Below the pieces are notes generated by a model. It ran no database searches and was not told where the DNA came from. It saw only the letters and a program-made list of their open reading frames with translations. Shown in pieces: positions 8,181 to 17,369 of a stretch of DNA of 64,000 nucleotides. This DNA is from Streptomyces mobaraensis NBRC 13819 = DSM 40847 (GTDB lineage: Bacteria; Actinomycetota; Actinomycetes; Streptomycetales; Streptomycetaceae), in NCBI RefSeq assembly GCF_017916255.1, contig NZ_CP072827.1, positions 4,055,501-4,119,500 on the forward strand. Reading direction: 5' to 3'. Position numbers and translations under genes: made by a program. Numbering within the stretch: the first letter of the stretch is position 1; every line of letters starts with the position of its first letter.

Positions 8181-8516
8181 ATGGGCTGGGTAACCGACTG
8201 GAGTGCGCAGGCCGCCTGCCGCACTACCGATCCGGATGAACTGTTCGTTCAGGGCGCAGCGCAGAACAGGGCCAAGGCGGTCTGCACCGGGTGTCCGGTC
8301 CGCACCGAGTGCCTGGCCGACGCGCTCGACAACCGCGTCGAGTTCGGCGTCTGGGGCGGGATGACCGAGCGCGAGCGGCGGGCACTGCTCCGCCGCAGGC
8401 CGACGGTCACGTCCTGGCGCAGGCTGCTGGAGACCGCCCGTACCGAGTACGAGCGCGGCGCCGGCCTCCTGCCGCTGGGCGAGGAGGAGTACGACGCGTA
8501 CGCGGCGGCCGGGTAG
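8181..8516 (+). CDS. wblA: WhiB-like iron-sulfur regulator WblA
   Basis: This 111-residue WhiB-family protein has four cluster-binding Cys: one in QAACRT, then C-T-G-C in AVCTGCPVRTEC (CxxC) and the final C five residues on. These are followed by the family G-V-W-G-G turn (FGVWGGMTERERR) and a basic C-terminal DNA-contact segment (RRRPTVTSWRRLL). Known WblA proteins hold a [4Fe-4S] cluster and repress antibiotic production while promoting sporulation. I chose ATG 8181 because GGGAGAGGA lies upstream and the protein then opens MGWVTDWSAQAACR, as I recall for WblA. A GTG at 8124 would add 19 residues. It is convergent with the ArsA-like pair. Confidence 0.93.
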   Translation: MGWVTDWSAQAACRTTDPDELFVQGAAQNRAKAVCTGCPVRTECLADALDNRVEFGVWGGMTERERRALLRRRPTVTSWRRLLETARTEYERGAGLLPLGEEEYDAYAAAG

Positions 8517-8649
8517 ACCGGCCGACGTACGCGGGCCGACTCAGGGTCTGCCGCTCCCTCCGGTCTCCCGGCCCCTCCGTTTCACCACGCCGCCCGGCCC
8601 GTGCCTCGTCGGACCTTCCTCCGTCAGGCGCCACGGTTCGCGGCCGCGG

Positions 8650-10383
8650 CTACTCCGCCCGGTCCGGCCCCGGCTGGGACGGCACCGAGCCATCGGCAGC
8701 CTCGCCGTCCGGCCCGTCGGCCGCGACCGGCTGTCCGGCCAGCCGGTCGCCGATGGCCCGCAGCCCGGCCAGGTCGTGCACGTCACCGGGGAGCGCCGGC
8801 ACCTCGGCCACCGGGACGTCCGGGTGCAGCGCGGTGAAGCGGTCCCGGGTGCGCCGCTCGCGCGCGAGCACCCGCATGCGCTCCGCGTGCAGACGCAGAA
8901 GCCCGGCGGCGAGCTTCTCGGTGGAGAGCGTGGTGTCCACTCCCGCGGAACCCCCCGCTCCTGCCGTGCCCGCCGCTCCTGCCGAACCCACTGCTCCTGC
9001 TGAACCCACTGCTCCTGCTGAACCCGGGGCCTCCGCGACGGTGGACTCCTCGTCGGAACCCGCCCGCCCGGCACCGACGGAATCCGCGTCCGCGGTCGAT
9101 GACGCCGCTGTCGCCGATGGCGTGGACGACATCGACGACGAGGACGATGACACGGATGCGGATCCCGATGGTGCCGGCGCTGCCGGAGCTGCTGTTCCTG
9201 ACGGTGCCGCGGAGTCTGCCGACATCGTGGGCACTCCGGGTGACACGGGCTGGGGGAAGCCGCTCTCGGGAGAGGATGTGTCGAGGGGAGTGACGGTGCC
9301 AGGGTCGTCAGCGGTACGTGTCCCAGCTTGCCCGCTGCCACGATCCACAATGCCGGAACCGGCAAGATTTTCTGCGTAATCCGCCGTCGTGGTGCCACCC
9401 GCGTGCGCCGGGGACCGCACGGGCTCGTCCGGCCCACCGGTCTCGTCGGCCAACGCCTCGGCCGCCGCCAGCGCCCGCTCGGCGGAGAGCCGCGCGGCAC
9501 CGCTGCCGTGCACCCGGTTCAGCACCAGCCCTGCCAGCGGCATTCGTTCGGCGGCCAGTCGCTGGACGAAGTAGGCGGCCTCCCGCAGCGCGTCCCGTTC
9601 GGGGGCGGCGACGACGAGGAACGCCGTTCCCGGAGCCTGGAGCAGGCGGTACGTGGCATCGGCGCGGGTACGGAATCCGCCGAACATGGTGTCCATCGCC
9701 GCCACGAAGGTCTGTACGTCACGCAGCAGTTGAGCGCCCATCAGTTTGTTCAGGGGCCCGCTCATCACCGACATCCCGACGCCCAGGAACTTCATCCCGG
9801 CGCGCCCGCCGATCTTCGCCGGCGCCATCAGCAGCTTGATGAGCTTGCCGTCCAGGAACGACCCCAGCCGGCTCGGCGCGTCCAGGAAGTCCAGCGCCGA
9901 ACGGCTCGGCGGGGTGTCGACGACGATCAGGTCCCACTCGTCGCGGGAGCGGAGCTGGCCGAGCTTCTCCATGGCCATGTACTCCTGCGTCCCGGCGAAG
10001 CCGGCCGACAGCGACTGGTAGAAGGGGTTCTCCAGGATCGCCCGGGCGCGCTCCTTGTCGGCGTGCGCCTCGACGATCTCGTCGAAGGTCCGCTTCATGT
10101 CGAGCATCATGGCGTGCAGTTCACCGCCGGCGGCCGCGTCGACGCCGGGCACCCGGCGCGGCACGTTGTCCAGCTCCTCGATCCCCATCGACTGCGCGAG
10201 CCGCCGCGCCGGGTCGATGGTGAGCACGACCACCCGCCGGCCGCGCTCCGCGGCCCGCAGGCCCAGCGCCGCGGCGGTCGTCGTCTTGCCGACCCCGCCG
10301 GATCCGCAGCAGACCACGATCCGGGTGCGGCGGTCGTCCAGGATGGGGTCGATGTCGAGCGCGGTCGTCCTGTCCAGGCTCAC
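8650..10383 (-). CDS. ArsA-family anion-transporting-type ATPase with disordered insert
   Basis: This 577-residue P-loop ATPase has a deviant Walker A ([13 protein letters not shown], residues 25-37) and the ArsA-type signature segment [10 protein letters not shown]. ArsA/Get3 relatives use ATP to drive conformational change for arsenite export or protein targeting; the actinobacterial pair has no proven substrate. The conserved fold is interrupted at about residues 320-485 by a Ser/Ala/Gly/Pro-rich insert. The insert contains five near-identical six-residue repeats (GSAGAV-like, bases about 8943-9030). The C-terminal domain resumes at [11 protein letters not shown]. It overlaps the upstream paralogue by 4 bp (ATGA), so the two are translationally coupled and probably work as a heterodimer. 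Confidence 0.9.
   Translation of the reverse strand: MSLDRTTALDIDPILDDRRTRIVVCCGSGGVGKTTTAAALGLRAAERGRRVVVLTIDPARRLAQSMGIEELDNVPRRVPGVDAAAGGELHAMMLDMKRTFDEIVEAHADKERARAILENPFYQSLSAGFAGTQEYMAMEKLGQLRSRDEWDLIVVDTPPSRSALDFLDAPSRLGSFLDGKLIKLLMAPAKIGGRAGMKFLGVGMSVMSGPLNKLMGAQLLRDVQTFVAAMDTMFGGFRTRADATYRLLQAPGTAFLVVAAPERDALREAAYFVQRLAAERMPLAGLVLNRVHGSGAARLSAERALAAAEALADETGGPDEPVRSPAHAGGTTTADYAENLAGSGIVDRGSGQAGTRTADDPGTVTPLDTSSPESGFPQPVSPGVPTMSADSAAPSGTAAPAAPAPSGSASVSSSSSSMSSTPSATAASSTADADSVGAGRAGSDEESTVAEAPGSAGAVGSAGAVGSAGAAGTAGAGGSAGVDTTLSTEKLAAGLLRLHAERMRVLARERRTRDRFTALHPDVPVAEVPALPGDVHDLAGLRAIGDRLAGQPVAADGPDGEAADGSVPSQPGPDRAE
8943..9030 (-). repeat. 18-bp tandem repeats inside the ArsA-like gene
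   Basis: About five copies of an 18-bp unit (like gaacccactgctcctgct on the plus strand) encode GSAGAV-type hexapeptides in a low-complexity insert. Copy number is likely to vary between strains. Confidence 0.7.
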
Positions 10384-11504
10384 TGGGCCCCCTCCTCGGC
10401 CGTTCGGCTCGTGACGTCGTGGGAGGTGACGTCGTGCGGTGTGACGTCACGCGGCGTCCCGTCGTGCGACGTGGTGGTCCGCCGCGCCGCGCGCTCCCGC
10501 TCGCCGGCGTCCCGCCGGACGATGTCCTGCTCCCGCAGCGCACGGGCCATGCGGTACAGGCCGGCCAGGTCCACCCCGTCCCCCAGCAGCCGCAATTCGC
10601 TGGTCGGAAGCGACAGTTCCGCCAGCCGGGAGCGGCCGAGGCGTTCGAGCGCCAGCCGTCCGGTGTGCTCGCGCGCCTCGTCGAGCAGCGGCCCGACCAG
10701 GGCGCCCGTCGCACCCGCCCGGCTCCCGCCGCCGGACGACGTCCGGGCCAGGGCCTCGGCGAGGGCCGCGGCGACGGCGTCGCGCCGACCGTTCGCGGCC
10801 TCCTCTACGGCGGCCTCGTCGAGCACCTCCGGACGCACCATGTTGATGACCACGCCCCCGACCGGCAGCCCCGCGGCACGCAGCTCGGCGACGCCGTCCA
10901 CCGTCTCCTGGACCGGCATCTCCTCCAGCAGCGTCACCAGGTGCACCGCCGTCTGCGGCGACTTGAGGACGCGCATCACGGCCTGCGCCTGGTTGTGGAT
11001 GGGACCGATCCGGGCCAGTCCCGCCACCTCGTCGTTGACGTTGAGGAAGCGGGTGATGCGGCCGGTCGGCGGGGCGTCCATCACGACGTGGTCGTAGACG
11101 AAGCGGCCGGCGCGGTCCTTCCGGCGTACGGCCTCGCACGCCTTGCCGGTCAGCAGGACGTCCCGCAGCCCCGGGGCGATGGTCGTCGCGAAGTCGATCG
11201 CGCCGAGCTTCTTCAGGGCCCGGCCCGCGCTGCCGAGCTTGTAGAACATGTGGAGGTAGTCGAGGAGGGCACGCTCGGCGTCGATGGCCAGCGCGTACAC
11301 CTCGCCGCCCCCGGGAGCGACCGCGATCTTGCGTTCCTCGTAGGGGAGTGCCTCCGTCTCGAAGAGCTGGGCGATGCCCTGCCGGCCCTCGACCTCGACC
11401 AGCAGTGCGCGTTTCCCCTCGGCCGCGAGGGCGAGGGCGAGAGCGGCGGCGACGGTGGTCTTGCCGGTACCGCCCTTGCCACTGACGACATGGAGCCTGC
11501 TCAT
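10380..11504 (-). CDS. ArsA-family ATPase, first of a coupled pair
   Basis: This 374-residue P-loop ATPase opens with [12 protein letters not shown] (residues 8-19), the deviant Walker A of ArsA/MinD/Get3 proteins with the signature Lys. It continues with LLVEVEGRQ and [10 protein letters not shown] (switch and Walker B regions). It is the upstream gene of a two-gene leftward operon with a 4-bp overlap. The adjacent paralogue on the other side of the junction implies a two-subunit machine. It starts at ATG 11504, 72 bp from the divergent DUF4177 gene. The molecular cargo is unknown. An old arsenical-pump annotation is unlikely because no ArsB or ArsR is nearby. Confidence 0.92.
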   Translation of the reverse strand: MSRLHVVSGKGGTGKTTVAAALALALAAEGKRALLVEVEGRQGIAQLFETEALPYEERKIAVAPGGGEVYALAIDAERALLDYLHMFYKLGSAGRALKKLGAIDFATTIAPGLRDVLLTGKACEAVRRKDRAGRFVYDHVVMDAPPTGRITRFLNVNDEVAGLARIGPIHNQAQAVMRVLKSPQTAVHLVTLLEEMPVQETVDGVAELRAAGLPVGGVVINMVRPEVLDEAAVEEAANGRRDAVAAALAEALARTSSGGGSRAGATGALVGPLLDEAREHTGRLALERLGRSRLAELSLPTSELRLLGDGVDLAGLYRMARALREQDIVRRDAGERERAARRTTTSHDGTPRDVTPHDVTSHDVTSRTAEEGAQ

Positions 11505-11575
11505 GGTGCGGAGCCTAACCAGTCGCCGCGCGGGCTACGCACGAGGCTGTCAGTGTGAGGCATTACAGTCGGGCC

Positions 11576-11734
11576 ATGACCAAGTGGGAATACGCGACCG
11601 TGCCGCTTCTGGTGCACGCGACCAAGCAGATTCTGGACACCTGGGGCGAGGACGGCTGGGAGCTCGTCCAGGTCGTTCCCGGGCCGAACAACCCCGAGCA
11701 GCTCGTGGCCTACCTGAAGCGGGAAAAGGCGTGA
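11576..11734 (+). CDS. Small DUF4177 protein
   Basis: This 52-residue protein (MTKWEYATVPLLVHATKQIL, then DTWGEDGWELVQVV) matches the DUF4177 pattern of an amphipathic beta strand, a helix and the motif GxxGWELV. Its role is unknown. Its stop overlaps the GTG start of the downstream RidA gene (GTGA, 11731-11734), so the two are translationally coupled. Confidence 0.9.
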   Translation: MTKWEYATVPLLVHATKQILDTWGEDGWELVQVVPGPNNPEQLVAYLKREKA

Positions 11735-12195
11735 GTGCCGTCGAGGGCAAGCTCGCGGAGCTCGGGCTGACCCTGCCGGACGTCGTCCCTCCGCTGGCCG
11801 CCTACCAGCCGGCCGTGCGCAGTGGCGCGTACGTCTTCACCGCGGGCCAACTGCCCATGGTGAAGGGGTCCATTCCCGTCACGGGCAAGGTCGGCGCCGA
11901 GGTCAGCCCCGAGCAGGCCAAGGAGCTGGCGGGCGTCTGCGCGCTCAACGCCCTGGCCGCCGTGAAGTCGGTCGTCGGCGATCTGGACCGGATCGTCCGG
12001 GTGGTGAAGGTGGTGGGCTTCGTCGCCTCCGCACCCGACTTCACCGGCCAGCCCGGCGTGCTGAACGGTGCCAGTGAGCTGCTGGGCGAAGTCCTCGGCG
12101 ACAAGGGCGTGCACGCGCGGTCCGCGGTGGGCGTCGCGGTGCTGCCGCTCGACGCGCCGGTCGAGGTCGAGCTCCAGGTGGAGGTCGCGGACTGA
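11731..12195 (+). CDS. RidA/YjgF-family protein
   Basis: This 154-residue protein is of the Rid superfamily. Classical RidA hydrolyses reactive enamine/imine intermediates released by PLP enzymes. Visible family features are SGAYVFTAGQLPM near the N-terminus, the helix ALNALAAVKSVVGDLDRIVRVV and the C-terminal strand RSAVGVAVLPLDAPVEVELQVEV. The Arg conserved in true RidA (R105 region) is not obvious here because the usual R-x-x-V reads ARSAVGV, so it may be a Rid subfamily member. It starts at GTG 11731, overlapping the DUF4177 gene by 4 bp. Confidence 0.9.
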   Translation: MSAVEGKLAELGLTLPDVVPPLAAYQPAVRSGAYVFTAGQLPMVKGSIPVTGKVGAEVSPEQAKELAGVCALNALAAVKSVVGDLDRIVRVVKVVGFVASAPDFTGQPGVLNGASELLGEVLGDKGVHARSAVGVAVLPLDAPVEVELQVEVAD

Positions 12196-12436
12196 GGTCC
12201 GGTTCGTTGCGAGGGCGGTCGGGGTCTCCCGGTCACGGCCGACCGGAACCGCCCCGCTGTCGGGCCGGGTTCGGTGAGGGTGCGCGGTGAGGACCGGCCG
12301 AGTGCCGTCACGCCCCGACGGGTTCCGAGTTCCGTCGCGCCGTGACGAGTTCGGGGCGCGGAGATCGGTGGCGCCGAGCGTCCCGGGCCTCCCGCGCCCC
12401 CTCGAACATCCGCGCACCAGCGCATAGCATCCGGCC

Positions 12437-13393
12437 ATGGTGACGACGAACGGCCGGACGGGCGGCGGCGGAGCGGACGACCGTGCGAGCGGTCGTGAGA
12501 ACGGCCAGTGGTATCCGCCCGAGTGGCCCGACCGGATCCGGCGGCTCGCGCACGGCGAGCTCGAGCCCGTACCGCCCCGGCGCGCCTCCACCGTCCTGCT
12601 GCTGCGGACCGGCGCCGACGGCGCCCTGGCCGTGCACATGCTGCGCAGACGCACCTCCATGGCCTTCGCCGGGGGCGCGTACGCGTATCCGGGCGGCGCG
12701 GTAGATCCCCGCGACGAACGCGACGTGCCCTGGGCCGGCCCCTCGCCGGGGGAGTGGGCCGCCCGGCTCGGCGTCGAGCCGGAGGTGGCGCAGGCCGTCG
12801 TCTGCGCGGCCGTCCGCGAGACCTTCGAGGAGGCGGGCGTGCTGCTCGCCGGGCCGGACCCGGCCACGGTCGTCGCGGACACCACCGGCGCGGAGTGGGA
12901 GGCCGACCGGGCCGCGCTCGCCGGCCACGAGCTGTCGTTCGGCGACTTCCTGGAACGGCGCGGACTGCTGCTCCGCAGTGACCTGCTGGGCGGCTGGGCC
13001 CGTTGGATCACCCCGGAGTTCGAACCCCGGCGGTACGACACCTGGTTCTTCGTGGCGGCCCTGCCCGACGGCCAGCGCACCGCCGGCGTCTCCACCGAGG
13101 CCGACCGGGCCGTCTGGATCCGCCCGGCCGAGGCCGTCGCCGGATACGACCGCGGCGAGCTGCTGATGATGCCGCCCACCGTCTCGACGCTGCGCGCGCT
13201 GCTGCCGTACGAGGACGTGCCCGCGGTGTTGGCGTCGGCGGGTGAGCGGGATCTCACTCCGGTGCTCGCACGCGCCCGGCTCGTCGGGGAAGAGATCGTG
13301 CTGAGCTGGCCCGGGCACGAGGAGTTCACCAAGCACCTCTCGTCCGGTCCTCCGCACACCCCAGCGACCGCGACTCCGGGAGCCGACGCATGA
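12437..13393 (+). CDS. NUDIX hydrolase
   Basis: This 318-residue NUDIX-fold protein has its core at about residues 50-220. The box is in the expanded form: FAGGAYAYPGGAVDP followed about 45 residues later by AAVRETFEEAGVLL (RExxEExG). Such long-insert NUDIX proteins hydrolyse nucleoside diphosphates linked to X; the substrate is unknown. The first ~25 residues are Gly/Thr-rich and dispensable-looking. The stop overlaps the start of the downstream metallo-beta-lactamase-fold gene by 4 bp (ATGA), so the two form an operon. Confidence 0.92.
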   Translation: MVTTNGRTGGGGADDRASGRENGQWYPPEWPDRIRRLAHGELEPVPPRRASTVLLLRTGADGALAVHMLRRRTSMAFAGGAYAYPGGAVDPRDERDVPWAGPSPGEWAARLGVEPEVAQAVVCAAVRETFEEAGVLLAGPDPATVVADTTGAEWEADRAALAGHELSFGDFLERRGLLLRSDLLGGWARWITPEFEPRRYDTWFFVAALPDGQRTAGVSTEADRAVWIRPAEAVAGYDRGELLMMPPTVSTLRALLPYEDVPAVLASAGERDLTPVLARARLVGEEIVLSWPGHEEFTKHLSSGPPHTPATATPGADA

Positions 13394-14229
13394 CGTACGC
13401 AGCCGTACCCGCCGAACCGCCGGGGCGCCCCCGCGCGGGCAGCCCGGCCGGTCCCGCCACTCCGCGCGCGACCTGCGTCCTCGCGCCCAATCCGTCCGCG
13501 ATGACGCTCGACGGCACCAACACCTGGCTGCTGGCCGAGCCCGGGTCCGCCGAGGCGGTGGTCGTCGACCCCGGCCCGCTGGACGAGTCCCACCTGCGGG
13601 CCGTCATCGCCGCGGCCGAGGAGTCGGGCCGGCGGATCGTGCTGGCCCTGCTCACCCACGGGCACCTCGACCACTCCGGCGGCGCCGAGCGCTTCGCCGA
13701 GCTGACGGGCGCGCCGGTGCGGGCGGTGGACCCGGCCCTGCGGGTCGGCGGCGGGGGGCTCGCCGCGGGCGACGTGATCACCGTCGGGGGGCTGGAGCTG
13801 CGGGTCGTCCCCGCGCCCGGCCACACGGCGGACTCCGTCTGCCTCCACCTGCCGGCGGACCGTGCCGTGATCACCGGGGACACCGTCCTCGGCCGGGGCA
13901 CCACCGTCGTCGCCCACCCCGACGGGCGGCTCGGCGACTACCTCGACTCACTGCGCCGACTGCGGTCGCTCGCCGTCGAGGAGGACGTACGGACGGTCCT
14001 GCCCGCCCACGGCCCCGTACTGGACGACGCGCGCGGGGTCCTGGAGTACTACCTGGCCCACCGGGCCAAGCGCCTCGCCCAGGTGGAGACCGCCGTCGAG
14101 GCGGGGCACCGCACTCCGGCCGAGGTGGTGGCGCACGTGTACGCGGACGTGGACCGCGCGGTGTGGCCGGCGGCGGAGCTGTCGGTCAGGGCGCAGCTGG
14201 ACTACCTGAGCGAGCACGGGCTGATCTAG
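13390..14229 (+). CDS. MBL-fold metallo-hydrolase
   Basis: This 279-residue metallo-beta-lactamase-fold hydrolase has the metal site LTHGHLDHSGG (HxHxDH), with further ligands in VPAPGHTADS, ITGDTVLG and VLPAHGPV. The arrangement resembles glyoxalase II and LACTB2-like hydrolases, including the LACTB2-style C-terminal helix with KRLAQVE. The substrate is unknown; pairing with a NUDIX gene suggests housekeeping of acylated or phosphorylated small molecules. The N-terminal 35 residues are Pro/Ala-rich. Confidence 0.93.
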   Translation: MTYAAVPAEPPGRPRAGSPAGPATPRATCVLAPNPSAMTLDGTNTWLLAEPGSAEAVVVDPGPLDESHLRAVIAAAEESGRRIVLALLTHGHLDHSGGAERFAELTGAPVRAVDPALRVGGGGLAAGDVITVGGLELRVVPAPGHTADSVCLHLPADRAVITGDTVLGRGTTVVAHPDGRLGDYLDSLRRLRSLAVEEDVRTVLPAHGPVLDDARGVLEYYLAHRAKRLAQVETAVEAGHRTPAEVVAHVYADVDRAVWPAAELSVRAQLDYLSEHGLI

Positions 14230-14272
14230 CCGGTCCGGCGGGCGCGTCAGCCTGTTCGACGTCCGGAGCACG

Positions 14273-14310
14273 CCGTAGGAGGGCCCCGTCGGAACGGGAC
14301 CCTCCTACGG
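14273..14310. terminator. Terminator between the MBL-fold gene and crp
   Basis: A 16-bp stem with one mismatch (ccgtaggagggccccg / cgggaccctcctacgg) and loop tcggaa lies between convergent genes, serving both directions. Confidence 0.8.
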
Positions 14311-14336
14311 GCGGGCGCGGCTCGGCTCCCGCGGGG

Positions 14337-15011
14337 TCAGCGCGAGCGCTTGGCCAGCCGCTCGACGTCCAGCAGGATCACGGCGCGGGCCTCCAGGCGC
14401 AGCCAGCCGCGGCCGGCGAAGTCGGCGAGGGCCTTGTTGACCGTCTCCCGGGAGGCGCCCACGAGCTGGGCCAGCTCTTCCTGGGTGAGGTCGTGCACCA
14501 CGTGGATGCCCTCCTCGGACTGCACGCCGAAGCGGCGCGACAGGTCGAGCAGCGCCTTGGCGACACGGCCGGGGACGTCCGAGAAGACGAGGTCCGACAT
14601 GGAGTCGTTGGTGCGGCGCAGCCGGCGCGCGACCGCGCGCAGCAGGGCGGTGGCCACCTCCGGGCGGGCGTTCAGCCACGGCTGGAGGTCGCCGTGGCCC
14701 AGGCCGAGGAGCTTGACCTCGGTGAGGGCGGTCGCGGTGGCGGTGCGCGGCCCGGGGTCGAAGAGGGACAGTTCGCCGATCAGCTCGCCGGGTCCCAGGA
14801 CGGCGAGCATGTTCTCGCGGCCGTCGGGGGAGGTGCGGTGAAGCTTCACCTTGCCCTCGGTCACCACGTAGAGGCGGTCGCCCGGGTCGCCTTCGTGGAA
14901 CAGGGCGTCGCCCCTCGCGAGAGTGACCTCGCCCATGGAGGCGCGCAGCTCAGCGGCCTGCTCGTCATCGAGCGCCGCGAAGAGCGGGGCGCGCCGCAGA
15001 ACGTCGTCCAC
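14337..15011 (-). CDS. crp: Crp/Fnr-family regulator (cAMP receptor protein)
   Basis: This 224-residue regulator has an N-terminal cyclic-nucleotide-binding beta-roll at residues about 5-115. It includes a phosphate-binding cassette at PGELIGELSLFDPGPRTATA (RTATA in place of the R-S/T-A of E. coli CRP). A C-helix follows, then a winged HTH (TQEELAQLVGASRETVNKAL). Streptomyces Crp controls germination and antibiotic production. I chose GTG 15011 because AAGGAGA lies 8 nt upstream and the resulting 224 residues match the length I recall for S. coelicolor Crp. ATG 15032 would add seven residues. It is divergent from nth, with a CRP-like inverted repeat 63 bp upstream. Confidence 0.95.
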   Translation of the reverse strand: MDDVLRRAPLFAALDDEQAAELRASMGEVTLARGDALFHEGDPGDRLYVVTEGKVKLHRTSPDGRENMLAVLGPGELIGELSLFDPGPRTATATALTEVKLLGLGHGDLQPWLNARPEVATALLRAVARRLRRTNDSMSDLVFSDVPGRVAKALLDLSRRFGVQSEEGIHVVHDLTQEELAQLVGASRETVNKALADFAGRGWLRLEARAVILLDVERLAKRSR

Positions 15012-15073
15012 GAGTTCTCTCCTTGTCGACATGCACAGAGGACCGTGGTCCCCATGATGCCCGTCGGTAAAAC

Positions 15074-15089
15074 TGTGTGATCAAACACA
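15074..15089. promoter_or_regulatory. CRP-like inverted repeat upstream of crp
   Basis: TGTGTGATCAAACACA is an inverted repeat TGTGT-N6-ACACA. It has the same spacing as the TGTGA-N6-TCACA consensus of CRP proteins. It lies in the 181-bp region between the divergent crp and nth genes, 63 bp from the crp start, so autoregulation is plausible. Confidence 0.55.
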
Positions 15090-15192
15090 AGTGTGGCGCA
15101 TCGTCGCCGGAAGCCCTACGGCAGGGGTCCGATTGGGCTGTGCTTTTCCCGCGCTCGGGGCGGATGTCAGTGCCGGGCTTTAGTCTGGCCGG

Positions 15193-16470
15193 GTGTCCAA
15201 TACGCCGGTGAGAGCACAGGGCAAGGGGGCCGGGAGGGTGACCTCGACCCGCGATTCCGCTGTGGGCGAACAGCCCGCGGTGAAAACCGCAAAAGACGCA
15301 GATACCACCAAATCGTCGGCCCGGGGAGAGGGCGGCCGGACGTCGGGCGGGAAGACGGAGGCCACGTCGTCGGCCGAACGGGGGGCGCGGCCGGCCGACG
15401 GTGGCGACTCGGCCGCGGGCGCCGCCCCGACGACGGGCTCCGCCGGCCGCGCCGCCGCCGGGAGAACGGCGGCGAAGAAGGCCGCGGTGAAGAAGGCCCC
15501 CGCCGAGAAGGCTCCGGCGAAGAAGGTCGCGGCCGAGAAGGCCGGGGCCAAGAAGGCCACAGCCGGGAAGACCCCGGCCGGGAAGCCGGTGTCCGCCAAG
15601 AAGACAGCGGCCACCAAGAAGGGCGTGGCCACCAAGAAGGCCGCGACGGCCAAGAACGCCGCCGGGAAGAGCTCGGCGCCGACCGCGAGCGGCGGCGGAG
15701 CCCCCGCGGAGTCGCGGACCGCGCTCGTCCGGCGCGCCCGGCGGATCAACCGCGAGCTCGCCGAGGTGTACCCCTACGCCCACCCCGAGCTGGACTTCGA
15801 GAACCCCTTCCAGCTCCTCGTGGCGACGGTCCTCTCCGCCCAGACCACCGACCTGCGCGTCAACCAGACCACCCCGGCCCTCTTCGAGGCGTACCCCACG
15901 CCCGAGGACATGGCGGCGGCCGACCCGGAGCGGCTGGAGCAGCTGATCCGCCCGACGGGCTTCTTCCGCGCCAAGGCCCGCTCCCTGCTCGGGCTCTCCG
16001 CCGCCCTCCGTGACGACTTCGGCGGCGAGGTGCCCGGCCGGCTCCAGGACCTCGTCAGGCTCCCGGGTGTCGGGCGCAAGACGGCCAACGTCGTATTGGG
16101 CAACGCCTTCGGCGTCCCCGGGATAACGGTCGACACGCACTTCCAGCGGCTCGTCCGGCGCTGGAGATGGACGGCGGAGACCGACCCGGAGAAGATCGAG
16201 GCCGAGGTCTGCGCGCTCTTCCCCAAGAGCGACTGGACGATGCTCTCGCACCGCGTCATCTTCCACGGCCGCCGCATCTGCCACTCCCGCAAGCCCGCCT
16301 GCGGCGCCTGCCCGATCGCCCCGCTCTGCCCCGCCTACGGCGAGGGCGAGACGGACCCGGAGAAAGCGCGGAAACTGCTCAAGTACGAGAAGGGCGGCCT
16401 GCCGGGCCAGCGCCTGAAGCCTCCGCCGGACTTCCCGGGCCCGCCCGCGCCCCCGCTGGGAGCCGAGTGA
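15193..16470 (+). CDS. nth: Endonuclease III with long Lys/Ala-rich N-terminal extension
   Basis: This base-excision DNA glycosylase/AP lyase removes oxidised pyrimidines. The catalytic core (about residues 175-400) shows the helix-hairpin-helix [12 protein letters not shown] with Lys296 and the [11 protein letters not shown] segment with Asp314. A [4Fe-4S] cluster motif follows, C-X6-C-X2-C-X5-C, in [18 protein letters not shown]. The first ~170 residues are not part of the enzyme. Residues about 93-160 are KKA/KKAP-type repeats like a histone H1 tail, probably for non-specific DNA binding. The start could be GTG 15193 or the in-frame GTG 15238, near purine-rich sequence; both keep the tail. 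Confidence 0.94.
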   Translation: MSNTPVRAQGKGAGRVTSTRDSAVGEQPAVKTAKDADTTKSSARGEGGRTSGGKTEATSSAERGARPADGGDSAAGAAPTTGSAGRAAAGRTAAKKAAVKKAPAEKAPAKKVAAEKAGAKKATAGKTPAGKPVSAKKTAATKKGVATKKAATAKNAAGKSSAPTASGGGAPAESRTALVRRARRINRELAEVYPYAHPELDFENPFQLLVATVLSAQTTDLRVNQTTPALFEAYPTPEDMAAADPERLEQLIRPTGFFRAKARSLLGLSAALRDDFGGEVPGRLQDLVRLPGVGRKTANVVLGNAFGVPGITVDTHFQRLVRRWRWTAETDPEKIEAEVCALFPKSDWTMLSHRVIFHGRRICHSRKPACGACPIAPLCPAYGEGETDPEKARKLLKYEKGGLPGQRLKPPPDFPGPPAPPLGAE

Positions 16471-16567
16471 GGGTGCCACCGCGCGGAGGCACGGCGCGGA
16501 TTCCGCCGGAAGACCAGGGAACGCCCGGCAGCCGCCGGGAAGATCGTCGGGAACATTGGGGAAGCGC

Positions 16568-17260
16568 ATGAGGAGCACGTACGGCCGCGACAGCCGTGAG
16601 ATCACCGTGACCGCCGAGGGGCTGCCCGAGTGGCTGGAACCGGTGGCGCGCTTCCTGACGACCGTCGAGCCGCACCAGCTGAGCCGCTTCCTGCCGCCGG
16701 AGACCGGAGGGCGCCTCTCCGCGGTGCTGGTCCTCTTCGGCGAGGGCCAGGACGGTCCCGAGCTGCTGCTTCTCGAACGGTCCGGCACCCTGCGCTCGCA
16801 CGCCGGCCAGGCGTCCTTCCCCGGCGGCGCCCTCGACCCGGAGGACGGCGATCCGGCCGACGGCGGCCTGGTCCGCGCCGCGCTGCGCGAGGCCGAGGAG
16901 GAGACCGGCCTCGACCCCTCGGGCGTCCAGGTCTTCGGCGTGCTGCCGGACCTCTACATTCCGGTGAGCGGCTTCGTCGTGACACCGGTCCTCGGCTGGT
17001 GGCGCGAGCCCAGCCCGGTCGGGCCGGTCGACCCCGCGGAGACGGCCCGCGTCTTCACCGTCCCCGTCGCCGAGCTCACCGATCCGGCCAACCGGGCGAC
17101 CGCCGTCCACCCCAGCGGTCACCGAGGCCCCGTCTTCCACGTGGGTTCCGCGACGGTCTGGGGCTTCACCGCCGGGGTGATCGACCGCATCCTGCACTTC
17201 GCGGGCTGGGAGCGGCCCTGGGACGCCGGCCGGGAGGTGCTGCTCGACCGGACCGCCTGA
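16568..17260 (+). CDS. CoA-pyrophosphatase-type NUDIX hydrolase
   Basis: This 230-residue NUDIX hydrolase has a box reading SFPGGALDPEDGDPADGG, then ALREAEEETGL. Upstream lies LLERSGTLRSHAGQASFPGG, matching the CoA-NUDIX signature LLTxRxxxLRxHxGQxxFPGG. Members of this subfamily cleave CoA and its thioesters to 3',5'-ADP and phosphopantetheine. I start at ATG 16568 (GGGGAAG upstream); an in-frame TTG at 16556 is possible. It lies between nth and the MarP-like protease gene, all rightward, probably one operon. Confidence 0.93.
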   Translation: MRSTYGRDSREITVTAEGLPEWLEPVARFLTTVEPHQLSRFLPPETGGRLSAVLVLFGEGQDGPELLLLERSGTLRSHAGQASFPGGALDPEDGDPADGGLVRAALREAEEETGLDPSGVQVFGVLPDLYIPVSGFVVTPVLGWWREPSPVGPVDPAETARVFTVPVAELTDPANRATAVHPSGHRGPVFHVGSATVWGFTAGVIDRILHFAGWERPWDAGREVLLDRTA

Positions 17261-17369
17261 CCACGGCGGCGGCACGGCCCGCACCCCGTCGCACCCGCAC
17301 CGCACAACACCCACCGGCACACCCCGCCCCGTCACCACCGTCGACAACCGCAATGCGAGGCACCCTTCG

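Noticed and set aside
8650..11504. Arsenite resistance operon
   Set aside because: The two ArsA-like ATPases lack ArsB, ArsC or ArsR neighbours; the pair is a conserved actinobacterial module of other function.
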